Source: Oscheius dolichura (lineage: Eukaryota; Nematoda; Chromadorea; Rhabditida; Rhabditidae). From it: DNA of 64,000 nt. Positions 1 through 10,658 of the stretch are shown here, piece after piece. Every line of letters begins with the position of its first letter. Position 1 is the stretch's first letter. A program made the translations under genes and the position numbers. The notes below the pieces were generated by a model. It had not been told where the DNA came from. It made no database searches and worked only from the letters and a program-made list of their open reading frames with translations. The stretch lies in NCBI GenBank assembly GCA_932521035.1, contig OW051493.1, positions 7,812,001 through 7,876,000 of the forward strand, in the 5' to 3' direction.

Positions 1-3000
1 AAGATTACCGTAATCCGAGCCTAGAAATTGAAGTTACCTCTAGTGTCGCCGCAACGATGGCATCTCCAGTAATCTGGCTAGGAGCAGCTTGAATGTTAGA
101 AATGTTCAGGGAGGACGAGCTCACGAAGCAATCCTAAAGAATCAGACCTTTAAATTTTGAAGTTAATACTTACAATATTCATTCCCAGTGTTGTGGAGAC
201 TTCCTCGTCATCGACAGAACCCGTTGTAGATCCCACGAGGCCATCAGAATCCGTCGTGGAGCCGGTAAAATCAACAGAATCCGACGGGGAGCCAGACACA
301 TCAGTCGTCAAGTCATCGGGGGAAACATCGGTCGAAGAAGAGATGTCTTCCGTAGTAGTGGACGCAGTCTCAGTCGTTGTTTCAGTTGTTTCAGTTGACG
401 GAGTACTGCTCGTACTGGTCGATTCTTCCGTGCTGCTGCCCGTAGTGGTTTCCGTAACGGACGAGGAAGGCGAAGAAGTAGACACTTCTTCAGTCGACGT
501 GGAATCCGACGAATCCGAGCCTGAGGAAGAGGAAGACTCTGTGTTGGTGGTATCAGAAGAACTCGTGTCCGTGGACGGCGTTGTCTCTCCTGTAGAAGAA
601 ACCGAAGACGAATCCGTTGCCATTTCCGTCGATGAGCTAGTCCCGTCGGTTTCAGTCGAAGTTCCCATAGAAGAGGTTTCTATACTCGAACTAGCGTCTG
701 TACTTGAAGATTCTGAAGAAGTCGAAGGATCCGTAGACGTGCCCGTGACGGTGGAGCTTGGATCCGTTGACGAAGAAGACGTTTCCGTGCTCGAAGTAGT
801 CGAACTGCTTCCTAGCGTTGTCGTTGTACTGGGCGGGACAGAACTGGTCGTTTCCGAGGTTACTGTAGAAGTAGAGGTCGTTGTGGGAGTCGTCGTAGTA
901 GTCGTCGTCGGAGTCGTCGTTGTCGTACTCGTAGATGTCGTCGACGGGGTTGGTCTCGTCGTCGTGGTACTTGTCGACGTGGTCGTAGTGGTGGTAGTAG
1001 GCTTCGGCGTCGTAGTACTCGTCGTTGTCGGAAAGGGGTAAATAATCGTCGTACAAGTAGAAGTCCCACTACCGCACTGTGCCGGAGTTGTTGTTGTAGT
1101 TGTCGTCGGGGTTGTGGTGGTAGTTGTCGTCGGGGTTGTGGTGGTAGTTGTCGTCGGCGTCGTTGTCGTTGTTGGAGTCGTAGTGGTCTTGGTTGTAGGC
1201 GTGGTTGTAGTCGTTGTAGTCGTTGTAGTCGTTGTAGTCGGCGTAGTCGTAGTTGTTGTGGTCGGTGTTGTCGTGGTCGTCGTACTCGTGGTTGGTGTCG
1301 TTGCCGTTGTGCTGGTCGTAGGAGTGGTGGTAGTCGTCGACGTCGTAGTAGTAGTGGTAGGCGTTGTCGTTGCTAAATCCTCCAAATAATTATCCAATCC
1401 GGGTTAAACCCACTCGTTGTTGGTGTTGTCGTAGTTGTCGTAGACGTCGTCGGAGTGGTAGTTGTTGTTGTACTAGTTTCCGGCGTTGTACTGGTCGAAG
1501 CCTCCGTAGTAGACGTACTAGTCATCGTAGTTGACGTACTAGTCATCGTAGTTGTTGTTGTCGTCTCCGGATAAATAATTGTAGTACTAGAAGTCGTCGT
1601 GTAGCTGCACTGTGTCCATTCAGCTGGAAAAGGTCCCTTATTTCCCAATTAATTCAGATAACTTACGAGCCGAAGTGGTAGTAGTGGTCGTCTCGGGGGT
1701 AGTTGATGTCGCCGTAGTTGTTGTGGTCGGCGTGGTGGTAGTGGTAGAGGTCGTCTCAGGAGTAGTTGTAGTCGACGTCTCCGTACTCGTTGTTGGTATC
1801 GTTGTCGTAGTGCTGGTAGTGGTAGTGGTAGAAGTCGTACTGGTCGTGGTCGGAGGGTAGAGACTCTCGCAATTGCTCCATCCGGCTAAAATCAGATTTC
1901 CAACTGTTGCACGGCTTTTTGAGAGGCGTTTTGCTCGCTAATTCAAGGTTACTGTAGAAATATTACGTATTTCAGCAACGGACCCCGTAACGAAAGAACA
2001 AATTAACTTTTAATAGTGGAATTTCCATTTGAAATGAATTATAGAGCAACCTACCAGGCGTTGTCATGGGGGTCGACGTCGATGTTGTCATTTCGGTGGT
2101 GGTAGTTAAATCACTGCACATTTGAAACGTGGGTTCCTAAATTCGCCGGTTCCTTAGAAACCAAAGCTCAGAAAAGTTGCCTCTCGTTTGACTCTCTTCG
2201 TCTTCTCTCGTTTCGCTCGTTTCGGTTCCATTTCCCACATACTCAACACCTTTTCTCCCTTCCGTCCAGTACCATTCGCCGGCTTGAATGTATACCTCCC
2301 CGAATGGGTCTAAAACCATCTTTTGTTGATTAAAATCGAATCAGAACTAGCCTTTGAATAGGTAAATGTCAAATTTTCGTCCAACTCCACTTCCAGTCCA
2401 CTTTCCTTGTCGATCAGGGTCCACAGAGGCATGCTAACTAAACAGACCTCATTGTACAGTAACCTGGGACTATTTCCTACCTGGCCGGACGCAAATAACT
2501 CCGTTCAGTTTCGGATAAAACCGGATCAAATCAGCCGGGAAGAGAGCAGCCATGGTGGTAACCTCTTCACATTCCTGACCAGCAGATGGACGGAATTCTT
2601 TGCCTTTTAATTGGTACCAAGACAAATTTTTGTTACAGTAATCTTTAAGGTTTTTCTGTTATTTTCTTCTTCTCTTTAAGTGTACCTCCCCCATTAGGGC
2701 ATGGATTGTAGCGGGCGTAGACAGACAATCCAACCCGCGCTCCATCTTTCAGCTTTTTTCCGGTGAAATGGATAAACGAGCCATTTTGGCCCGTTGTCCA
2801 GACAGGGGCAGCAGCATAGGAGCGGAGGGGGCACAGTGAGCGGATCTAAATGGAAGTCGAACTTTGGGAAGGATAATAGAGCCATTTTGACAAGGAAAGC
2901 GCTTCCTGGGGATCTCTAACGGGGATACCGTAATCCGGGTGGACGAAAGGGGGGAATCTACGACAGAAATGGGGAATCTACGGCAGAAATGGGGAATCTA

Positions 3001-3340
3001 CGACAGAAATGGGGATTCCACCTACCTGAAGCTGTGCAGCCGGGCTGTCGTCGTTCATACGAATTGAAAATGGATTGATTCCACATCCCAAAGCAAAAGA
3101 CAAGTTTCCAGGCCCATTGTTATCGTCAATAGCCGTCGATGAATCTGAATAGAGTCGCTATTATTACGCTTTTTGTTTGCTCTACCATTCAACGAGAAAT
3201 CAATCTTATCGGTCGTAATCCCAGTGATTGAAAAGCCACCTCCCCAACAGAGACCTATCCTCTGAAAACGTGTTCTATTATTTGTTTAAAAAAAGTTAAA
3301 CCAGGAGTAGGAGGAGAGGTATCCGCGCCATGGGGCGCAT
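1..3340 (-). CDS. Secreted Thr/Ser-rich mucin-like protein, 3' end outside window
   Basis: Multi-exon minus-strand gene. Exon 1 (3302-3340) starts MRPMARIPLLLLL, a signal-peptide core. It splices in phase to 3186-3261 and 3026-3144, which encode a compact region containing GLCWGGGFSITGITTDK and LSFALGCGINPFSIR. A further exon lies near 2496-2640 and joins one at about 2343-2425 (SMPLWTLIDKESGLEVELDE). From about 2115 down to 180 the protein is almost pure Thr, then Ser/Thr with acidic residues. The Thr blocks are interrupted by short cysteine modules (WSNCESLYPP, WTQCSY...IIYP, QCGSGTSTCTTIIYP). A last visible exon (about 32-135) has DCFVSSSS, ending at a donor, so the gene continues past position 1. 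Dense Thr/Ser implies heavy O-glycosylation; a cuticle, gut-lining or surface-coat mucin is inferred. The joins between 2137 and 2340 and around 1400-1660 are uncertain. I do not recognise a named orthologue. Confidence 0.65.
2945..3020. repeat. Short tandem repeat, about 22 bp x 3
   Basis: The unit GGGGAATCTACGACAGAAAT occurs three times in a row, the middle copy with one change (ACGGCAG), and a fourth partial unit follows. It lies in an intron of the minus-strand mucin-like gene, just after the exon 3 donor. Confidence 0.85.
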
Positions 3341-4467
3341 GAAGGTGGAATCGCTCTGGTTGGGAAGAATACATCCAGAGTTACCTAGTTACTAGGAATT
3401 CGGGTAACCTGGAGACAAGGCAGGAATTCCAAAATTCCAAAAAACACGAACTAACATAGAGGACAACGCTGAAATGACAAAAAAACGGAATACTGGAATG
3501 GTGGCCTTTAGAATTTCTTTGGACTTGCTCTAATGAGGAGATAAATGCGTTCTGTTGCTGTAGGCGGTTGACGGAAAAGCCGTTTTTTTGCGATATTTGC
3601 CTTTATGGCTACCTCATGGCTACGTCCGTTTTAGTAACCAAAACAGAAACTTTTCAGTATATGAAGCTTCTTATATAAAAAGCAGGTATTCCCTACGTTA
3701 TATTTTGTAAATCTGAAGTGAAAAGAAGTTGAAATTCCCTAACAATGGCGTTGAAATCCACTCGAATCGATGGGCCTCTTCGATCTAACGAGTTTTCCCA
3801 CGAGGAGGACAATTTCCTTTATCTAGCCGGTCTTATCAGTTGGTAGGGACAAGTGTTAGCGGCGCAACCATTATGTTCCTCTATTTGTACAATTCTTTCC
3901 TATCGATTCCGGGCCATCTCCTAACCCTTTGCAGGTGAGCAAACATGTCACGAGGCCGTCAAACGAATTGTACCCTTTCCTCCCTTCTTCTCTCTTTTCC
4001 CTCTCGATAAACTTTAAAATACTTCATTTTTTCAGGAATTCATACATAGTTCCTCGTTCTACTGCCATTAGAAGGAAGAGATACTGATGTTCTTCACTCT
4101 GTGAGCCTCCAAAGAAGAGACGAACCACTGGTTACTGCTATTTCCTGGGACAAGACATAATCAAAATCGTCAAATAACCCAGGTATTATGCCCTCGGACC
4201 CTCTGAAGCGGCTTTCCATGTATGCCCAAGGTAATATTTAATTAATTATCTTATACCGGCTGGCCGGTGCATGAACGGTATATACTTCTGTAACCCATCA
4301 AGCCTGCATCCCACTAGTGGGTTGAACTAGTTAACCGAGATCGATAATATATTTAAGCCAGGCAAGTGCATAAATGCCCTTTGCTTTGCAAAGGGGCGTA
4401 GCAAACAAAGATTTTGTGACCTTACGAAAGTAGGCGTGCTCCTACTAGCTCATATTATCTTTACTGG
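3341..4467. other. Intergenic region between divergent genes
   Basis: No ORF or exon that I can support. It must hold the promoters of the minus-strand mucin-like gene and of the plus-strand peptide gene. Near 4341 and 4456 there are GATA-type cores (TCGATAAT; TTATCT), which in nematodes often mark intestinal genes; that use is inference only. Confidence 0.4.
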
Positions 4468-4476
4468 ATATATAAG
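4468..4476 (+). promoter_or_regulatory. TATA box of peptide gene
   Basis: ATATATAAG lies about 107 bp upstream of the peptide ATG, with an AGATAA-type GATA core on the opposite strand a few bases before it. The position fits a TATA box with a short 5' UTR. Confidence 0.5.
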
Positions 4477-4582
4477 TCCTGAGCGACTGGCAGAAGACAT
4501 CCAGCCATCTTCCTAGTCAGCCCACAGGCTTCTTCTCCTTTGCTTTCGGTCTACTTTCATTTCCAGAAAACAAACAAAAAAG

Positions 4583-4844
4583 ATGAACTTCTTTTACGTC
4601 GCCATCCTGGTAACCCTCGGAGCCGCTGTCCTCGTCAATGCCGAACTCCCCCAGCCAAATAGCGGAAGACTGTCACCACGCTCGGAGTTGGCCTGTTCGG
4701 ACACTTATTGTTCCCTCATAACATGTGTTATATGTGTAAGCTACTGTATATAAATTGATAGCAGTATTTCAGGACGGGGGCTTTTGTACCCCGGCGGGGG
4801 TTTGTGTTTGCAATACTAGGGGCTCCCCACCCGACTGTCCTTGA
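4583..4844 (+). CDS. Small secreted cysteine-rich (defensin-like) peptide, 74 aa
   Basis: Two exons, 4583-4735 and 4773-4844, separated by a 37-bp intron, in phase 0. The start MNFFYVAILVTLGAAVLVNA is a clean signal peptide. The mature part carries eight cysteines: after ELAC come TYC, ITC, VIC, GGFC, GVC and VCN, then a last Cys before the C-terminal Pro. The Gly-x-Cys followed by Cys-x-Cys resembles the core of CS-alpha-beta defensins, but the first pair is Cys-x4-Cys rather than the usual Cys-x3-Cys, so the family call is tentative. An extracellular antimicrobial role is inferred. A donor directly after the stop (4846) and an acceptor at 4907 suggest an intron in the 3' UTR. Too short for a normal ORF cutoff, hence easily missed. 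Confidence 0.7.
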
Positions 4845-5210
4845 AGGTACCTTTCTAGCTTTCTTTTACATTTTCCCCTAATCCAAATCTCATCAACATT
4901 TTCAGGACTTGTTCGGCAGTCCACAAGCCCCTCGTTCACCCTCCGCCACCGCCACGTCAAGTCCTCCGCCACGATCCCAGCCACATTCACCGACTCCCCG
5001 CCACGTCCGTCTCTGCCATGTTCCCAGTGCCCCGCCCTTCGTTTCTTCGCCTTCTCGCCCCTCTCGCCTGTCTTCCAAGCAGTGTAAAATGTATCCTTCT
5101 CCGGTTGCTTCCACGAGTTCACCGATTTCCCCTCCCAACGGTCCGCTCGCCATATATTCAAACAAACATCTTTATAAACTTTTTATTTTCAAACATTTCT
5201 CTCAATAAAT
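4845..5210 (+). other. Probable spliced 3' UTR / Pro-Ser-rich exon of peptide gene
   Basis: A donor (GAAG/GTAC, 4846) and acceptor (TTTTCAG, ending 4908) bracket an intron just after the peptide stop. The following 300 bases are open in one frame as a Pro/Ser-rich stretch up to a stop that overlaps AATAAA near 5205. I cannot join it in frame to the peptide, so I read it as 3' UTR. A separate small Pro-rich protein starting at 4909 is the alternative. Confidence 0.35.
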
Positions 5211-5686
5211 TAAAGCTTGCCTCTATCTTATTCTCTGTGACTGGGGGAGGAAGGGAAGACCATCTACGAACCGTGAACAATTTCAAACGAGGAGAGACGA
5301 CTGTTTCCCCCATATTAACCGGAAAAGGGAAAAAAGAATAAGATTTTGAGGCAAAGACAATCAGAAAGTCCTTTGGAACCCAGAAAAACAGGAACAGTAG
5401 AGACATGACAAAAGGGAAAAATGGCCATTGTAAGGCTAAACGAGTGACTAGAATTTGGGAGGGAGAGGGGAGGGGAAATCGACGGTCGCCAGTCAGTTTT
5501 TCTCATTTTTGCTGTCTAATCCACGGTGAATTTATGTTTTTGGCTTAAAAAGGGTTCTACAAAGATAGATAGACTGTAATCTTGAATCTGCCATAGAGAA
5601 ATCATTCCCTTTGTATCGCCCGAAAAAATCAATTCGTCCTGCTCAACGCGTGCTCCCGGAGGAATCCCGTCAAATTTCCCCTTTCT

Positions 5687-5855
5687 AGAAGTGGCAGATC
5701 AGTTCACCGCTCGGCTACCACGTGTGCAGTACAGTGCGTATCCCATATATTACTTTGTGACCCAATGCACACTGCAATGCGTACCCTATTTAAGGGGTTC
5801 ATGTGTGCCGGGAGTATGCATATGTAACCCGTACAAAATAAAGAGTTTTGTAATT
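5687..5855 (+). pseudogene. Remnant of a second defensin-like peptide gene
   Basis: The reading frame here contains QCTLQC, then GSCVPGVCICN, which is the Cys-x3-Cys, Gly-x-Cys, Cys-x-Cys signature of CS-alpha-beta peptides and matches the C-terminal half of the 4583 gene (GGFCTPAGVCVCN). Just upstream a near-duplicate TGTGCAGTACAGTGC reads CAVQC in another frame, as though a first half had been duplicated or split by a short intron. I find no signal peptide in the preceding 150 bases, so it is probably dead or an incompletely recognised gene. Confidence 0.35.
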
Positions 5856-6161
5856 CTTGACGGTTTTGGTAATAAGAAACAAAAAGGAGAGGGAAAATAA
5901 ACAGCTCACTGCTTTGTTGCGGGCATTTGTTTTCATAGTAAAGGACACATTCTGACTGTTCCTTTACTCTCTATGTGTATTTAGACATCTTATCGATATT
6001 ATGGTGATATTGTTTGCTAGGAGTATCGAACGGGGTCTATCACTCCACCTATGCTCACCAGCGAAGAGAAACACGATCTGTTCGATTGCTTTCCGGAGTA
6101 GTCGGTCATCTGCAGTGTATGTCTAGGCAAAAATGGATAAATTCCCATTTTCCAGGTAAAG

Positions 6162-7006
6162 ATGGCCCAAAGTCCGCTGCAAAGCAATTGGCAAAGTTGG
6201 GAAGAAAGCTTGGCTCATTGCCGTCGCGGTTATTTACTGGAATTCAAAAGGAAGGGCTATTCGGTAAGTTTCTTCCCCATTTACTTCGGTAGACTTTTTC
6301 AAGTATTTAGATAATACAAAATGCCCTTTTATTATAGCATTGGGCCATCTATGAAGGCTTGACTGACAACGTCCCTACAGTAATCCACTTCTCTACTCCA
6401 GACGGAGACTTCGAGGCAGAGGTCCAACCATCGAGAATGTTTTCCTCTTCTGGGAGATGTTCTGGACTGGTCAGTGGGGCTAACAAGGCTACCGTCAGGC
6501 GAGACACATTGAAGAAAGTGGCTGGGAACAGCAAAGTGAGATTCAACAATTCACTGGATCGAAGCCACCCCCATTTTGAGGAAGATGTCATAATCAACAA
6601 GGCCATAGAAATGGTTAGCCTTCCGAACCTCCAAATTAACACTTGTTTTCAGTTAGGAGTCGGTAATTACAGTATCATCTACAACAATTGCGAACATTTT
6701 GCGACTTCTTGCCGATATGGAAAGAAATGCAGCACTCAGGTAGTCCTTCTCCATTATCATACCCTAATAGACCAGAAATATGTTTAGGTGGATAATCTGA
6801 TGAGTGTAGTAGCGACAGCCATGCTGGGAGTTATTCCTGTTGGGCTTCTCTTTAGGGCCTATGAATTCGGACATCGCTCTTATGAGCGCATATGGCTTTT
6901 GCAAGAGGAATATCCACCCCGAAACGCCGTCACTTCTGAAACATCATTACTTCCGCAATGTGTAACTGTGATATCTTCGCTCGTGTATTTCTTTGAGCCT
7001 TTATAA
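6162..7006 (+). CDS. LRAT-domain protein (NlpC/P60 thiol fold), 227 aa
   Basis: Four exons: 6162-6263, 6338-6613, 6653-6739 and 6788-7006. All phases agree and the total is 228 codons. The ATG sits six bases after a strong acceptor (TTTTCCAG), as in trans-spliced or 5'-UTR-spliced nematode genes. LRAT-type landmarks are present: HWAIYEG (His35), a second His in VIHFSTP (His51) and the catalytic NCEHF box (Cys139). The two His residues are 16 apart rather than the 12 of vertebrate LRAT/HRASLS proteins. The C-terminal exon begins with a hydrophobic Ala/Val/Gly segment (VVATAMLGVIPVGLLF), a likely membrane anchor. The family contains acyltransferases/phospholipases and the C. elegans EGL-26 group; the substrate here is unknown. 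The paralogue at 28380-29218 has the same four-exon plan. Confidence 0.85.
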
Positions 7007-7608
7007 GATCACCGATGCTATGACAAAGTATCCGTCACTCCTTCTTTAATCAGACCTCTATGTTTATTTGCTTGAATGGCCCCGAAAAGGATGAGGGGGA
7101 ATGAAATGTGTCAACGTCCACCAGAGCGAGGTTTTTGTATTTTTGTTGACGTTTCAAAGGCAATTGTAAAAACTTTGCGCAGCATACCATTTGTTTGTTA
7201 CTCTTCTTTGGATGGCCATCCGAAATTATCCTATTCGACTTCTTGTTGAACAACTGTGAGTGGAAGTAATCCCATTTAGTCGATGCTTGCTCGAATTCTC
7301 CCGTTTTATGACTAGTCTATAGTTCGTGTCAGTGTTTTCCCTTTCACCTTTTTCAAATTGTAAAAATCTTCGCCATATTCATGACATTCGTTCATCCATA
7401 AAGTGTGTCTTCATTCGAACAATAAAGGAGTAGACGCGCACCTCTCTACTCCGTTTCAGCTCCAATATTCTTGAGTCGAATGGGCCTTATTCGATTTCAA
7501 TAATACTGCATTCTTGAAGAGAGCGGCCAATTTCTAATGACTACTGGTATTCCATAAGATAGGATCGCCCTTACTGTATAACTCTTCCAGCGAAGTTCTA
7601 TAAATTGG
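7007..7608. other. Intergenic, no gene seen
   Basis: Lies between the LRAT gene and the receptor pseudogene. The only ORF (minus, 7050-7253) has no support from composition or homology. AATAAA near 7420 could serve the LRAT transcript. Confidence 0.4.
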
Positions 7609-8379
7609 ATGAACACTTCCACCTCGTGTTATGTTGACAAGGACACACAGCAAGGATATCTGATACTACAACATATCATACTCGGGGTAAGATCAGTTTA
7701 AGACGACGGCTTACCAAATGCAATCTTTTGACCCGCCATAATTATGATAGCTGCTAAATAAATTAGCCCTATTCCAGGTCAGTGTTCCTGTCAACCTCTT
7801 GGGCCTTTTTTTCATCTATTCCGATAGGATTACCCGAATAAAATGGATCCTCTTCAACTGCCAGTTGTGGTTTTTCCTCTTCGACGTGGTTATTTCCTCC
7901 CTAGTGACGCCATTGATGCTTCTCCCCGTCCCTGGCTATTATTCTCTGGGCCTTCTAACCAATCTACAAGTCCCAATGATTGATCAAATGTTACTGGCTG
8001 TATTCAGCGTCGGAAGTAAGACTGCTCCCATCAAATTAAAATCTGTTCAGTTATGATCGCCTCTACGGTACATTTGTTCTTCCACCGACATCAAACTTTG
8101 TTATCCAGTGGTCATTCAAGAAAATTGGGAACATATTCAAGTTTTGGGAGTATTGTATCTCTTCTTCTCTACGGCGTTTATTCCTGAATATTTGATAGTT
8201 TGCCCGGATAGACAGAAATGCCTTAAAGAATATGTACAGGTAAGAGTTCTCCATAAGTTCACGCTTCCTTAGAAATATTCCTGTCTTCCGCTGGAGACCT
8301 TTGACGAGAAGACGCTCCTTATCAATACGGACTATTTGATACTCATCACCATTTATGCTATCGTTTACACCAGCCAATA
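7609..8379 (+). pseudogene. 7TM chemoreceptor (Str/Srh superfamily) pseudogene
   Basis: Aligned by eye with the intact receptor at 19281-20715. Exon 1 (7609-7686) gives MNTSTSCYVDKDTQQGYLIL; exon 2 (7778-8015) covers TM2-TM3 including the family segment KWILFNCQLWFF; exon 3 (8051-8239) begins with TVHLFFHRHQTLL; exon 4 (8273-8379) has SCLPLETFDEKTLL. Exon 3 needs a frame change near 8127, where about 7 bp are missing relative to the paralogue (SGHSRKIG | VLGVLYLFF). Exon 4 stops early at 8377-8379, inside TM5, and nothing matching TM6-TM7 follows. The introns are 33-35 bp where visible. Frameshift plus loss of the last third make it non-functional as a receptor, unless the frameshift is an assembly error. 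Confidence 0.75.
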
Positions 8380-8661
8380 ATTATCGTGGAAATTTAGAGT
8401 GGTCTCACCAATTTGGTTCTATTATGAATAAAATTGAAGGAGAAAAATTCCATGTAGACTTGGATAAGTTTCTGGTATTGGTTGCTGGAGCAAAGGGCTT
8501 TCGTCTTATGAAAATGCCAAAGATGATATTCAGTTCTCTTGCTTTTATCGAATACCACATCTTTGATATTTTATATTGATAGAATAACACCTGTTGGTAT
8601 ACCTTTCTGTTGAGAGGGCATCTCGATAATTTCAAGTGCCCAATTGTCGAATCCTGGAGCA

Positions 8662-8865
8662 TCAAGAGAAAACGACAGAATATTCTTGATTGCCGTCTCT
8701 CTTCATATCCTTGGCATTTTCTTCCTTCATTGTGGGTGTCGTCTCTTTAATTGGATTCTTGAGGAGATGATTGAACTTGGAGGAGAGATGGCGCACGGCT
8801 ATCCGATCTTTGCATGGCAAGAAGTTCAAGACCGCGTTGACAACAGCGACAGGAAGATGGTCCAT
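8662..8865 (-). CDS. F-box protein, N-terminal exon (probably incomplete)
   Basis: The ORF starts MDHLPVAVVNAVLNFLPCKD and continues IAVRHLSSKFNHLL, a typical F-box (Leu-Pro near the start, hydrophobic helix, conserved Arg-x-Leu-Ser). F-box proteins recruit substrates to SCF ubiquitin ligases through SKP1. The ORF ends 30 residues after the domain. Downstream on the minus strand FDNWALEIIEMPSQQK (about 8585-8645) may be a further exon, but I could not find a consistent splice join. It runs towards the 3' end of the receptor pseudogene. It could be a decayed member of the very large nematode F-box family. Confidence 0.45.
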   Translation of the reverse strand: MDHLPVAVVNAVLNFLPCKDRIAVRHLSSKFNHLLKNPIKETTPTMKEENAKDMKRDGNQEYSVVFS

Positions 8866-9302
8866 TTAGAAAGGCTAAGATGGGTGACTATCCTACTAGG
8901 ACACTCCGCGAACAATCAATAATCGACGCAAGTTTTTAGACGTGAAATATCTGGGTCACATATGGGTTTGTTGTTTTTATACTCCCCGGGAGCAGACATG
9001 AACACATTCATGGTAATATAGAGGGTGCCGCATTTTCGCCGCGGAAGAGAAAAAGAGAAAATTACACCCATAAAATCTCGGCAGATGAGGGATTTTCCGC
9101 TTCGTGTCAATGCCGCAAGCTGCCGAGTTTGTACGGGCGCGGCAACCATTGCGATCTGATCAAAGTCCATTGGAAACGGAATAAGTTACGGTAATAAATA
9201 TCTTCAAAACGTATTTTTTGAAAGAAAGCTCATTGAAACAGTTGTCTGCGTGTCTACAGACATTCCCACGCGGGGTGTTCTGCAATCGTCGTCCAATTTC
9301 GT
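8866..9302. other. Intergenic between F-box ORF and NTF2-like array
   Basis: No gene that I can support. It contains the divergent promoters of the minus-strand F-box ORF and of the first array gene. Confidence 0.4.
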
Positions 9303-9309
9303 TATAAAT
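9303..9309 (+). promoter_or_regulatory. TATA box, NTF2-like gene 1
   Basis: TATAAAT starts 41 bp before the ATG at 9344. Equivalent elements occur before the other three array members at 9918 (TACAAAA), 10625 (TATAAAA) and 11243 (TATAAAA), 34-42 bp before each ATG. The 5' UTRs must therefore be only about 10 bases. Confidence 0.6.
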
Positions 9310-9343
9310 CCCCCAAACACCGCTCTCCGTCGTTCTCGTCGAG

Positions 9344-9837
9344 ATGTCTCGTCGAATCGTCCTCACCCTCTTCCTGGTCTCCACGACCATGGCTATGAAT
9401 CAGCCTTCGGTCGATACCTATCTCAACAACCGGATGATCAAGCTGTACAATGCTAAAGACTTCTCCACGTTGGCTAAGGAGGTGAGGGGGCATTAGGTCA
9501 AAATGGGAATTCTTCAGCTCTACCATGAGAATGCCATCGTTATGATTGCTAAGCACGCAGTCACTGCCAGTGGCCATGACCAGATCGAAGCGCTCCTCAG
9601 GAATACGGCCTTCGGAAGAATTGAGAGTGTCTGTTCCTCTCCTCATTATTCTATTAATCCGTTCAGATTGAAATTATCCGAAGCGATGAGGATCCAGCAA
9701 ACAACGCCTTCAACGTGGTCGCCATTATGGACTATCGCATGGCAGACGGTCGCCAAGTCTTCTACAAGCTCCAGGAGAGAATAATCAATGGAAAGTTCAA
9801 CAGCCTCATTCAATCCCACATCGAGAAGAAGATTTGA
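9344..9837 (+). CDS. Small secreted NTF2-like (DUF4440/SnoaL-type) protein 1, 139 aa
   Basis: Three exons (9344-9481, 9518-9628, 9667-9837) with introns of 36 and 38 bp, both phase 0, total 140 codons. The signal peptide is MSRRIVLTLFLVSTTMAM. Recognisable parts are the first helix (NRMIKLYNAKDFSTLAKE), a beta-strand LYHENAIVMI, the helix GHDQIEALLRNTAFG and the strands VVAIMDYRMADGRQVFYKL. That order of helices and strands with DGR...YK...NGK matches small NTF2-like domains of the DUF4440 type common in nematodes. A role as a secreted ligand-binding or enzyme-like protein is inferred; the reaction is unknown. AATAAA follows the stop directly (9839). Confidence 0.75.
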
Positions 9838-9957
9838 ATAAATACATTCATCTTGAGATATTGATTTGTTGCTTGAAGGGGAGGGGGACTGCCTCATTAT
9901 GAATTCATTTTTTCCTCTACAAAACCACAAACAGCCCCGTCGACCACTTTCTTTGAT

Positions 9958-10452
9958 ATGTCTCGCCTAATCGTTCTTCTCGCCCTTTTCTTGGTTTCCT
10001 ATGCCGCGGCTATATCTCAACCCCCGGACATCGACCACCAGCTCAACTCGCGAATGATTGAACTCTACAATGCTAAAGACTTCTCCACCTTGGTTAAGGA
10101 AGTAAAAACAGAGATTAATCCAAACCGGAATGAATTCTTTAGCTCTACAATGTAGATGCCACCATCTATTTCACAAAGTACAGCATCTATGCCGAAGGAC
10201 GCAAGAAGATTGAAAACCTCCTCAAGAATATGGCCGTTGGAAGGATAAAAAGCGTTGGTATCACTTCCTTCCTTGGAAAGATCCTTTTAGATCAAATTTG
10301 TTCGTAGTGAAGTTGATCCAGTCACCAGCGCATTAGACGTGGTTGCCATTATGGACTACCGTATGAAAGATGGCCGTCAAATGTTCTACAAGCTCGATGA
10401 GCACATTGTCAATGGAAAGTTCAGCAGCATGGTTCAGTCCCACTTGGAATAG
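9958..10452 (+). CDS. Small secreted NTF2-like protein 2, 138 aa
   Basis: Second member of the tandem array: exons 9958-10101, 10143-10253 and 10291-10452 with the same intron positions and phases as gene 1. Signal peptide MSRLIVLLALFLVSYAAA. Body includes RMIELYNAKDFSTLVKE, GRKKIENLLKNMAVG and VVAIMDYRMKDGRQMFYKL. The promoter has TACAAAA at 9918-9924 and shares the block CATTATGAATTC (9893) with the fourth gene (11222). Intact. Its closest relative in the window by eye is gene 1. Confidence 0.75.
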
Positions 10453-10624
10453 CTCGAAATAAAGGCGTCTATAAAATTATTCAACGAGGAAAAGTCTCCT
10501 TTTACTCCTGGATGGGATTGATTACGAAAGCTAATTAAATGGAAGTTTCGTCCCATAATCGGCGGCGTTTGCCCTTCTTATTTTCAAGCTCATCGAAACG
10601 TGTCCATATAATTCTATTTTTCTC

Positions 10625-10631
10625 TATAAAA
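10625..10631 (+). promoter_or_regulatory. TATA box, NTF2-like gene 3
   Basis: TATAAAA, 34 bp before the ATG at 10659. Confidence 0.6.
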
Positions 10632-10658
10632 CTCCATACCGTCCCAATCCTGTTTGAG

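Noticed and set aside
157..1389. Long plus-strand Val-rich ORFs (157-1041, 1114-1389)
   Set aside because: They are the antisense shadow of ACN (Thr) codons in the minus-strand mucin gene, which has splice signals and a signal peptide.
8063..8377. 104-residue minus ORF over the receptor pseudogene
   Set aside because: The plus strand aligns with the intact receptor over the same bases, so this frame is a shadow.
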